Origin: JAQIBY01 sp046546095
GTDB lineage: Bacteria > Bacteroidota > Bacteroidia > Bacteroidales > ML635J-15
Reading direction: 5' to 3'
NCBI GenBank assembly: GCA_046546095.1
Contig: JBKGYK010000037.1
Coordinates: forward strand, 1 to 30,092
DNA: 30,092 nucleotides
In this document: piece by piece, positions 16,211 to 22,971 of the stretch
Layout of the letters: every line of letters begins with the position of its first letter
Position numbering within the stretch: the stretch's first letter is position 1
Translations under genes and position numbers: made by a program
The notes under the pieces: model-generated
What the model saw: only the letters and a program-made list of their open reading frames with translations
Told to the model about the DNA's origin: nothing
Database searches by the model: none

Positions 16211-16827
16211 TATTTCTCAATTATTAAGTATGAACCTTTAGCACCTGGTACGGAACCTTTCACTAACAATAAATTACTCTCCGGTATTTTTTTCAGCACT
16301 TTGAGGCTGATCATTTTAACTTTTTGACCACCGGTACGTCCACCCATGCGCATTCCTTTAAAAACCCGTGAGGGGTCAGAAGAAGCACCAAGTGAGCCCG
16401 GAGCCCTGCTACGGTCATGCTGACCATGTGTTGCATCGTTTACACCGGCGAAGTTGTAGCGCTTTACCACACCCTGAAATCCTTTACCTTTGGCAGTGCC
16501 GCTAACGTCGCACCATTCTCCATCAATAAAAATATCCACGGTAATTTCATCACCGGTTTTGACATCTCTGCCAAAATCACGGAATTCAACCACTTTTCTT
16601 TTGGGCGTTGTTTTTGCCTTTTTAAAGTGATTTTTCATTGCGTTGCTTGTGCGTTTCTCTTTCTTTTCATCGAAAGCGAGCTGAACAGCATCATAGCCAT
16701 CCGTCTCCTCGGTTTTAACCTGCGTAACAACACAAGGACCAGCTTCAATGACAGTGCATGGGATGTTTTTCCCCTCGGCACTGAAAACGGAAGTCATTCC
16801 TACTTTTTTACCTATTATTCCTTGCAT
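16210..16827 (-). CDS. rplC: 50S ribosomal protein L3
   Basis: One of the proteins that initiate 50S assembly; its extended loop approaches the peptidyl transferase centre. The 205-residue protein has MQGIIGKKVGMTSVFS and the loop signature GTAKGKGFQGVVKRYNFAGVNDATHGQHDRSRAPGSLGASSDPSRVFKGMRMGGRTGGQKV, with the glutamine of HGQH that is methylated by PrmB in E. coli. Stop overlaps the rplD start by one base. Confidence 0.98.
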   Translation of the reverse strand: MQGIIGKKVGMTSVFSAEGKNIPCTVIEAGPCVVTQVKTEETDGYDAVQLAFDEKKEKRTSNAMKNHFKKAKTTPKRKVVEFRDFGRDVKTGDEITVDIFIDGEWCDVSGTAKGKGFQGVVKRYNFAGVNDATHGQHDRSRAPGSLGASSDPSRVFKGMRMGGRTGGQKVKMISLKVLKKIPESNLLLVKGSVPGAKGSYLIIEK

Positions 16828-16847
16828 TTCAACTAAGTATTAAATTA

Positions 16848-17153
16848 TCACACTTTAATTTCTACATCCACACCACTGGGAAGCTCGAGCTTCATCAATG
16901 CATCTATCGTGTTTGCTGTTGTACTGTAAATGTCAAGCAAACGTTTGTGAGCTTTGAGTTCAAACTGTTCGCGAGCTTTCTTATTCACAAAAGTTGAACG
17001 GTTCACTGTAAAAATGCGTTTGTGGGTTGGCAGAGGAATTGGTCCGCTGACAACTGCACCAGTAGTTTTTACTGTTTTTACGATCTTTTCTGAGGATTTG
17101 TCCAGCAGATTGTGATCGTACGATCTGAGTTTAATTCGTATTTTCTGACCCAT
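16848..17153 (-). CDS. rpsJ: 30S ribosomal protein S10
   Basis: Head protein, also the NusE subunit in antitermination. The 101-residue protein has QKIRIKLRSYDHNLLDKSSEKIV, GAVVSGPIPLPTHKRIFTVNRSTFVNKKAREQFELKAHKRLLDI and the usual C terminus. It follows fusA directly (15 bases); no tuf gene lies between them. Confidence 0.98.
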   Translation of the reverse strand: MGQKIRIKLRSYDHNLLDKSSEKIVKTVKTTGAVVSGPIPLPTHKRIFTVNRSTFVNKKAREQFELKAHKRLLDIYSTTANTIDALMKLELPSGVDVEIKV

Positions 17154-17168
17154 AAACTTTTTAGATGG

Positions 17169-19265
17169 TTAAAAAGACAACAATCCTTTTTCTAATATTT
17201 TCTTCTCCAGGCTCTTGGGTATCGGCTCATAATGGCTGAATTCCATGGATGAGTTTGCCCTTCCTGAAGTAAGCGTTCTTAATACTGTTACATAGCCAAA
17301 CTGTTCGGCAAGGGGAACAAATGCCCGCACAATCCGTGCGCCACTTTGCTCATCCATGCCTTTAATTTCAGCCCGGCGTTTATTTAAATCAGCCACTACA
17401 TCACCCAGGTATTCTTCCGGAGTAATGACTTCTAATTTCATGATGGGTTCGAGCAGGGAGGATTCCATTTTTTTGCTGGCATTTCTGAATGCCTGTCTGG
17501 CTACAATTTCAAAAGCCAGTGCATCAGAATCTACAGGATGATGACTTCCGTCAATCAGTTTCACTTTCAATCCTTCAAGCGGATAACCTGCAATCGGACC
17601 ATTGGTCATCGCACCACGGAAGCCTTTCTCGATTTCGGGAATAAATTCTTTAGGAATTTTCTCGCCTTTCAGTTCGTTTTCAAAATGCAGTCCTTTCAAT
17701 TCACCTTCCTGCCCGGATATCTCCACTTTTATATCAGCAAATTTGCCTCTTCCTCCGGTTTGTTTCTTGAATATCTCCCGATGAACAAGAGTGCCAATCA
17801 CTCTTTCCTTATAATTCACATGCGGAGCACCCGTATTGAGTTTAAGATTAAACTCATGTTTCAATCTGTCAATCAATATTTCCAGATGCAATTCACCCAT
17901 ACCGCTTATCACAGTTTGGCCGGATTGTTCATCGTGCCTGACGGTAAATGTCGGATCTTCTTCTGCAAGCTTATCAAGGGCTTCACCAACTTTATCAATA
18001 TCAGCCTGTACTTCCGGCTCGATGGCGAGACCGATCACCGGCTCAGGAAATTGCATAGTCTCCAGAATGATGGGTTTATCCTGATCACAAAGTGTATCTC
18101 CGGTTTTTATATCTTTAAAACCCACTACAGCACAAATATCACCGGCTTTGATTTCGTCGATGGATTTTTGTTTATTGGCATGCATCTGGAACAGACGGTT
18201 CAGGCGTTCTTTCTTCTGTGTCCTGATATTAAAAGCCTGCTGCTTTGCTTCGATTGTACCGGAATATACCCGCAGGTAAGCCAGACGTCCTACAAAAGGA
18301 TCCGTAGCAATTTTAAAACACAATGCAGCCAGAGGTTCATTGACATCTGGTTTTCGTGAAATGTGTTCTTCTGTTTTCGGGTGAATGCCTTCAATGTTTT
18401 CCACATCAAGCGGACTGGGTAAGTAATCGGTAATGGCATCCAGCAGTGGTTGTACACCTTTGTTTTTAAAAGCTGATCCACAGAAAACCGGTACAATTTC
18501 CCGGTTCAGGACAGCTTTTCTGACAACCTTTTTGAATTCACTGACAGTGATAGCCGATCTGTCCTCGAAGAAACGTTCCAGCAGTTCATCATCCGATTCT
18601 GCCACACGTTCAATAAGTTTTTCGCGCCATTCATGGACTTCTTCTTTCAGGTCTTCGGGGACCTCCCGGATTTCAAATTTTGCACCCAGGCCGTCTTCAT
18701 CAACAGGCCATACAAAGGCTTTTTCAGTGATCAGATCAACAAGGCCGGTAAAATCCTCTTCTGCTCCGATTGGAATTTGCATAGGCAGAGGCACCGCTTT
18801 CAGTCTGGATTCAATCTGACTGACAACTTTAAGAAAATCGGCTCCTACCCTGTCCATTTTATTGACAAAAGCGATGCGCGGCACTTTATACCTGTCTGCC
18901 TGTCTCCATACAGTTTCAGACTGTGGCTCTACGCCTCCCACGGCACAAAATACAGCAACAGCACCATCGAGAACCCTTAGTGAACGTTCTACCTCAACGG
19001 TAAAATCCACATGTCCCGGTGTATCGATGATGTTGATTTTGTAATCTATATTGTTGTTTTTCCAAAATGTGGTTGTAGCAGCAGAAGTAATGGTGATCCC
19101 TCTTTGCTGTTCCTGCTGCATCCAGTCCATTGTAGCGGCTCCGTCATGAACTTCACCAAGCTTATAGTTTACACCGGTATAATAGAGGATACGCTCGGTA
19201 GTTGTAGTTTTACCGGCGTCAATGTGAGCCATTATTCCAATATTTCTGGTGTAATCTAGAGGCAT
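17169..19265 (-). CDS. fusA: Elongation factor G (canonical, GTPase-competent)
   Basis: Drives mRNA-tRNA translocation by GTP hydrolysis and, with RRF, splits post-termination ribosomes. The 698-residue protein has intact GTPase motifs: G1 AHIDAGKT (13-20), switch I RGITI (55-59), G3 DTPGH (81-85) and G4 NKMD (135-138). Domain IV includes the tip loops HREIFKKQTGGRGKFA and DGSHHPVDSDALAF, and domain V follows. Located between rpsG and rpsJ in the str segment. It serves here as the in-window reference for the divergent paralog fusA2. Confidence 0.98.
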   Translation of the reverse strand: MPLDYTRNIGIMAHIDAGKTTTTERILYYTGVNYKLGEVHDGAATMDWMQQEQQRGITITSAATTTFWKNNNIDYKINIIDTPGHVDFTVEVERSLRVLDGAVAVFCAVGGVEPQSETVWRQADRYKVPRIAFVNKMDRVGADFLKVVSQIESRLKAVPLPMQIPIGAEEDFTGLVDLITEKAFVWPVDEDGLGAKFEIREVPEDLKEEVHEWREKLIERVAESDDELLERFFEDRSAITVSEFKKVVRKAVLNREIVPVFCGSAFKNKGVQPLLDAITDYLPSPLDVENIEGIHPKTEEHISRKPDVNEPLAALCFKIATDPFVGRLAYLRVYSGTIEAKQQAFNIRTQKKERLNRLFQMHANKQKSIDEIKAGDICAVVGFKDIKTGDTLCDQDKPIILETMQFPEPVIGLAIEPEVQADIDKVGEALDKLAEEDPTFTVRHDEQSGQTVISGMGELHLEILIDRLKHEFNLKLNTGAPHVNYKERVIGTLVHREIFKKQTGGRGKFADIKVEISGQEGELKGLHFENELKGEKIPKEFIPEIEKGFRGAMTNGPIAGYPLEGLKVKLIDGSHHPVDSDALAFEIVARQAFRNASKKMESSLLEPIMKLEVITPEEYLGDVVADLNKRRAEIKGMDEQSGARIVRAFVPLAEQFGYVTVLRTLTSGRANSSMEFSHYEPIPKSLEKKILEKGLLSF

Positions 19266-19278
19266 CTACAATAATATT

Positions 19279-19755
19279 TTAGAATCTAAAATGTGAAAAT
19301 GCTTTATTAGCATCAGCCATTCTGTGTGTATCTTCTTTTTTCTTGACTGCTCCACCTTCATCGTTGAATGCTGCAAGGATTTCGGCTGCAAGTTTTTCGG
19401 CCATGGTTTTACCACTGCGTTTTCTGGCAGCTTCTATCATCCATTTGTTTCCAACAGAAACTTTTCTGTCAGCACGGATTTCCATTGGCACCTGGAAAGT
19501 GGCACCACCGATGCGGCGACTTTTCACCTCAACAAGCGGGGTTATATTTTGCAATGCCTTTTTCCAGACTTCCAGTGCTGAAAGCTCTTCGTCCTTTTTG
19601 CGTTCTTCAACAATTTTGAGTGCATCGTAAAAAATATTCAGTGATTGTGCTTTTTTACCATGCAACATCATATCATTGGCGAATCTGGTTACAAGTTCAT
19701 CATTGTAAACCGGATCTGCTTCGCGTTTTCTGGTGTTATTTTTTAATTTTCTCAT
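19279..19755 (-). CDS. rpsG: 30S ribosomal protein S7
   Basis: Nucleates assembly of the 30S head and contacts the E site. The 158-residue protein has MRKLKNNTRKREADPVYNDELVTRFANDMMLHGKK at the start, RRIGGATFQVPMEIRADRKVSVGNKWMIEAARKRSGKTMAEKLAAEILAA and the C-terminal KKKEDTHRMADANKAFSHFRF. Located between rpsL and fusA. Confidence 0.98.
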   Translation of the reverse strand: MRKLKNNTRKREADPVYNDELVTRFANDMMLHGKKAQSLNIFYDALKIVEERKKDEELSALEVWKKALQNITPLVEVKSRRIGGATFQVPMEIRADRKVSVGNKWMIEAARKRSGKTMAEKLAAEILAAFNDEGGAVKKKEDTHRMADANKAFSHFRF

Positions 19756-19766
19756 ATTCTGAACGC

Positions 19767-20141
19767 TTAATTTTTAGGTTTCTTGGCTCCGTATTTGGAA
19801 CGTCTCTGGGTTCTTCCTTCCACACCTGAAGTATCCAGTGCGCCACGTACGATATGATAACGTACACCGGGGAGGTCTTTTACACGACCGCCACGGATAA
19901 GCACGATTGAGTGCTCCTGGAGGTTGTGACCTTCGCCCGGGATATAGGCATTGACTTCTTTTCCGTTGGTCAGGCGCACCCTGGCTACCTTACGCATAGC
20001 GGAATTTGGTTTCTTTGGTGTTGTGGTATATACTCTTGTACATACCCCCCTGCGCTGCGGGCAGGCGTTGAGCGCCGGTGATTTACTTTTTTCAACCTGA
20101 CGCTTTCTTCCTTTACGAACTAGCTGTTGTATTGTTGGCAT
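19767..20141 (-). CDS. rpsL: 30S ribosomal protein S12
   Basis: Decoding-centre protein. The 124-residue protein is near consensus (MPTIQQLVRKGRKRQ, PQRRGVCTRVYTTTPKKPNSAMRKVARVRLTNGKEV, LIRGGRVKDLPGVRYH). K43 and K88 are the wild-type residues at the usual streptomycin-resistance positions. First gene of the superoperon; about 40 bases separate the predicted transcription start from the ATG, with no Shine-Dalgarno sequence in AT-rich leader. Confidence 0.98.
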   Translation of the reverse strand: MPTIQQLVRKGRKRQVEKSKSPALNACPQRRGVCTRVYTTTPKKPNSAMRKVARVRLTNGKEVNAYIPGEGHNLQEHSIVLIRGGRVKDLPGVRYHIVRGALDTSGVEGRTQRRSKYGAKKPKN

Positions 20142-20184
20142 ACATTCTTGTTTAAGCGAAAAACATTTTTTCTAAATTGGACTG

Positions 20185-20218
20185 CAAAGGTATTTTATTT
20201 TTTTTTATTAACAACAAA
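20185..20218 (-). promoter_or_regulatory. Predicted promoter of the str-S10-spc-alpha superoperon
   Basis: On the minus strand TACCTTTG (20192-20185) is an exact match to the Bacteroidota -7 box TAnnTTTG. Upstream, TTTG at 20218-20215 is 22 bases away and TTG at 20214-20212 is about 19-20 away, so a -33 element of either spacing is present, separated by an A/T-rich spacer. The predicted start lies near 20180. Confidence 0.7.
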
Positions 20219-20240
20219 TGTTTCAAAAAAATCCTGAATT

Positions 20241-20257
20241 TAAGCTCATGAGGCTTA
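20241..20257. promoter_or_regulatory. Inverted repeat in the rpsL-fusA2 intergenic region (possible operator)
   Basis: TAAGC at 20241-20245 and GCTTA at 20253-20257 are inverted around a 7-base centre, with a T-run following on the plus strand. It could be an operator upstream of the ribosomal promoter or a weak plus-strand terminator. A second imperfect inverted repeat, GTCGTTCTTAATGAC, lies at 20264-20278. Confidence 0.3.
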
Positions 20258-20300
20258 TTTTTAGTCGTTCTTAATGACGGAGCGGGCAAGTTTACCAAAT

Positions 20301-20319
20301 TACCTATTATAATATGGTA
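20301..20319. promoter_or_regulatory. 19-bp inverted repeat just upstream of the fusA2 promoter (candidate activator site)
   Basis: TACC-TATTATAATA-T-GGTA: the ten-base centre (20305-20314) is a perfect palindrome and the flanking TACC and GGTA arms are inverted, offset by one base. It ends 6 bases before the -33 box of fusA2, centred near -50, a position that fits a transcription activator. The regulator is unknown. Confidence 0.4.
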
Positions 20320-20325
20320 TGGCTA

Positions 20326-20356
20326 TTTGTATCTAAATAAATTAATATTATTTTTG
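20326..20356 (+). promoter_or_regulatory. Consensus promoter of fusA2
   Basis: TTTG at 20326-20329, a 19-base spacer, then TAttTTTG at 20349-20356: an exact match to the Bacteroidota vegetative consensus in both boxes and spacing. The predicted start is near 20360, giving a leader of about 60 bases. A 6-bp hairpin, CTTCCT-TATGAT-AGGAAG at 20358-20375, would lie at the 5' end of the mRNA. Confidence 0.78.
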
Positions 20357-20421
20357 CCTTCCTTATGATAGGAAGTAAAAATTCTGTTTATCAAACTTTA
20401 ACAAAATTAACATAATTAATT

Positions 20422-22572
20422 ATGAAAATTTATCAGACCAGTGAGATAAGAAACCTAGCACTGATAGGGAACTCAGGAAGTGGTAAAACAACCCTGGCTG
20501 AAGCGATGGTGTATGAAAGCGGAGCACTTCAGCGCAAAGGCGATGTATCTGCACAGAACACAGTTTCAGATTACAAACCAATTGAAAAAGAAAACGGCAA
20601 CTCTGTTTTTTCTGCTGTTGTATTTGCTGAACACAAAGGCAAAAAAATAAATTTCATTGACAACCCGGGCATGAGCGACTTTATAGGCAATGTTGTTACC
20701 AGTATGTATGCTGCCGATACGAGCCTGATGCTAATCAATGCACAAAACGGTGTAGAAGTTGGTACTGAAATTCATAAACGTCAAACGGAGAGTTTTGAAA
20801 AGCCATTACTGATTGGTATAAACCACCTGGATCACGAAAAAACAAATTACGAAAAAACCATTGAATCAGTAAATGAGACTTTTGATGGTATTGCCAGCAT
20901 ACAGTTTCCGGTAAATCCGGGCATCAATTTCGACAGCATCATTGATGTACTCGAAATGAAGATGTACACCTATAAAGATGGCAAGGCAGAGGTTAAAGAT
21001 ATTCCTGCAGAACATCAGGACAAAGCTGAGGAACTCCGCGGAGAGCTTGTAGAAAGAGCTGCTGAGGCAGATGAGGCACTGATGGAAAAGTATTTTGAAA
21101 ACGAAACCCTTTCGGAAGAAGAACTCATGCAGGGGCTGACCACCGGTATTGTTTCCGGCAGTCTGCATCCTGTCTTTTGCATGTCAGCCAAAGGGCAAGT
21201 GGGCATCAACCGCCTGATGGATTTTATTGCAGACATTGCTCCAGCTCCTGACCAGGTAAAACCCCTGGTGGATAAAGAAGGAAATCCCGTTGAATGCAAG
21301 CAGGATGCTCCCTTTTCAGCATTTGTTTTCAAATCTTCCAATGAAGAGCACATTGGCGAAATCAACTATTTCAGAATTGCTTCAGGTGAAGTTTCTGAAG
21401 GTGTGGATGTTAAAAACGTCAGAAAAGACACCAAGGAACGTATCACTCAGCTATATGCCTGTGCCGGAAAAAACAGAACAAAAGTTGATAAACTTGTGGC
21501 TGGTGACATTGGTGCAACGGTAAAATTGAAAGTAACCAAAACCAACGACACACTTGCCGACAACAATGCGAACATTGAATTTCCGCCGGTTAAGTATCCG
21601 GAGCCTAAGCACAGAACAGCCATTCGTCCGCTCTCTGAAGGTGATGAAGAAAAACTGGGAGATGCACTTAATAAACTGCATCTTGAGGATCCTACCATGC
21701 TCATGGAGCACTCAAAAGAACTCAAACAGCTTATTGTCAGCGGCCAGGGTGAGTATCACCTGAATATCATGAAATGGCATCTGGACAATTTGTTTAAAGT
21801 TGAAACAGAATTTGTTGCACCAAAAATACCTTACCGCGAAACCATCACCAAGAAAGCTCAGTCTGATTACCGCCATAAAAAACAATCCGGTGGAGCAGGT
21901 CAGTTTGGCGAGGTTCATATGATTATTGAACCTGTCGTTGAAGGCAGTGTCGAACCGGGAGGCCCGACAAAAATTGGTGGCAAAGAATACAAAATTTCTG
22001 TTCGTGACAAGGATGAGATTCAACTTGAATGGGGAGGCGTACTTCAGTTTTATAATTGCATTGTAGGTGGAAGCATTGACAACCGCTTCATGCCCGCCAT
22101 TCTGAAAGGTATCATGGAAAAAATGGAAGAAGGACCACTTACCGGTTCATATGCCAGAGACATCCGTGTACTGATATATGATGGAAAAATGCATCCGGTT
22201 GACTCCAATGAGGTTTCATTTAAACTTGCCGGCAGAAATGCCTTCAGTACTGCTTTTAAAAATGCAGGACCCAAAATTCTTGAGCCAATTTATGATGTAG
22301 AAGTGTTTGTACCCGGCGACAGAATGGGTGATGTCATGAGTGATCTTCAGGGTCGCCGTGCCATTGTTCAGGGCATGAGCAGTGAAAATGGATTTGAAAA
22401 GATCAAAGCCAAAGTTCCTTTGGCAGAAATGGGCAATTACTCCACAGCCTTGCGTTCAATCACCGGGGGGCGTGCAATGTATAATATGAGCTATGCTGAG
22501 TATTCTCCGGTTCCGGGAGAGATCCAAACCGAGCTTCTCAAATCTTATGAGGAAGCTGAATCAGAAGAATAA
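20422..22572 (+). CDS. fusA2: EF-G paralog (EF-G2-like) with degenerate GTPase motifs
   Basis: A 716-residue translation factor with the five-domain EF-G layout. G1 is intact (GNSGSGKT, 16-23), but switch I is NGNSV (58-62) instead of RGITI, G3 is DNPGM (80-84) instead of DTPGH so the catalytic histidine is Met84, and G4 is NHLD (134-137) instead of NKMD. Domain IV keeps the tip loops (KKQSGGAGQFG and DGKMHPVDSNEVSF with the conserved histidine) but is about 27 residues longer than fusA of this window between roughly residues 505 and 555. This fits EF-G2 of Bacteroides thetaiotaomicron, which supports translocation without GTP hydrolysis during starvation. It lies alone between its own promoter and terminator, divergent from the ribosomal operon. 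Tetracycline-protection proteins and mitochondrial-type recycling EF-G are less likely. Confidence 0.9.
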   Translation: MKIYQTSEIRNLALIGNSGSGKTTLAEAMVYESGALQRKGDVSAQNTVSDYKPIEKENGNSVFSAVVFAEHKGKKINFIDNPGMSDFIGNVVTSMYAADTSLMLINAQNGVEVGTEIHKRQTESFEKPLLIGINHLDHEKTNYEKTIESVNETFDGIASIQFPVNPGINFDSIIDVLEMKMYTYKDGKAEVKDIPAEHQDKAEELRGELVERAAEADEALMEKYFENETLSEEELMQGLTTGIVSGSLHPVFCMSAKGQVGINRLMDFIADIAPAPDQVKPLVDKEGNPVECKQDAPFSAFVFKSSNEEHIGEINYFRIASGEVSEGVDVKNVRKDTKERITQLYACAGKNRTKVDKLVAGDIGATVKLKVTKTNDTLADNNANIEFPPVKYPEPKHRTAIRPLSEGDEEKLGDALNKLHLEDPTMLMEHSKELKQLIVSGQGEYHLNIMKWHLDNLFKVETEFVAPKIPYRETITKKAQSDYRHKKQSGGAGQFGEVHMIIEPVVEGSVEPGGPTKIGGKEYKISVRDKDEIQLEWGGVLQFYNCIVGGSIDNRFMPAILKGIMEKMEEGPLTGSYARDIRVLIYDGKMHPVDSNEVSFKLAGRNAFSTAFKNAGPKILEPIYDVEVFVPGDRMGDVMSDLQGRRAIVQGMSSENGFEKIKAKVPLAEMGNYSTALRSITGGRAMYNMSYAEYSPVPGEIQTELLKSYEEAESEE

Positions 22573-22591
22573 TTTCACCTGACATACATAC

Positions 22592-22622
22592 AAAAAAGAC
22601 CAGTCCAGGCTGGTCTTTTTTT
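22592..22622 (+). terminator. Strong Rho-independent terminator of fusA2
   Basis: AAAAAAGACCAG (22592-22603) pairs perfectly with CTGGTCTTTTTT (22610-22621) around a 6-base loop; the T-run continues to 22622. The flanking A-run makes it potentially bidirectional. Confidence 0.88.
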
Positions 22623-22634
22623 GTATCTATACCC

Positions 22635-22666
22635 AAAAAAAGGGGAGCCGTTTGCAGCATCCCCTT
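22635..22666 (-). terminator. Rho-independent terminator of the biotin-enzyme unit
   Basis: Read on the minus strand, AAGGGGA (22666-22660) pairs with TCCCCTT (22646-22640) and is followed by a T-run to 22635. It lies 26 bases after the biotin carrier stop codon and back-to-back with the fusA2 terminator. Confidence 0.78.
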
Positions 22667-22691
22667 ATATTTTTCAATTGCTGATATCAGC

Positions 22692-22913
22692 CTATTTCAA
22701 TTCCACCATCAGGTGATTTTTGGGCACCCTGTCTCCGGTTTTTACATGAATTTTTTTCACCTCTCCGTCAAATTCAGCAGGTATGCGATTACGCATTTTC
22801 ATTGCTTCAAGTATTAGCAGAGGCGTACCGGCTTTTACTTTGTCACCCGGTTTGACCAGAATTTCCTGTACAACTCCGGGGATGATTGCTCTTATTTCTT
22901 TTTCCAGTTCCAT
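22692..22913 (-). CDS. Biotin carboxyl carrier protein (minimal biotinyl domain)
   Basis: Carries the carboxybiotin between active sites of a biotin-dependent enzyme. The 73-residue protein is only a biotinyl/lipoyl fold: IPGVVQEILVKPGDKVKAGTPLLILEAMKM with the biotin-accepting lysine K39 in EAMKM, then GEVKKIHVKTGDRVPKNHLMVEL. The usual N-terminal part and Ala/Pro-rich linker (about 120-160 residues in total for relatives) are missing. I see no in-frame start upstream and no frameshift remnant. It lies 58 bases after the carboxyltransferase gene and probably shares its transcript. Confidence 0.92.
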   Translation of the reverse strand: MELEKEIRAIIPGVVQEILVKPGDKVKAGTPLLILEAMKMRNRIPAEFDGEVKKIHVKTGDRVPKNHLMVELK

Positions 22914-22971
22914 GGTATTGATTATTTATTTTTGTCTTAAATACGTTAATAAACACAAAATAGCCCTCATC

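Noticed and set aside
17538..18359. 273-codon plus-strand reading frame inside fusA
   Set aside because: It lies wholly antisense to the well-conserved fusA, with no recognisable domain and an amino-acid mix typical of a shadow frame.
20422..22572. Second EF-G as a tetracycline ribosomal-protection protein
   Set aside because: Those proteins have intact GTPase motifs close to EF-G; this one has degenerate G3 and G4 and keeps EF-G type domain IV tip loops with a Bacteroides EF-G2-like insert.
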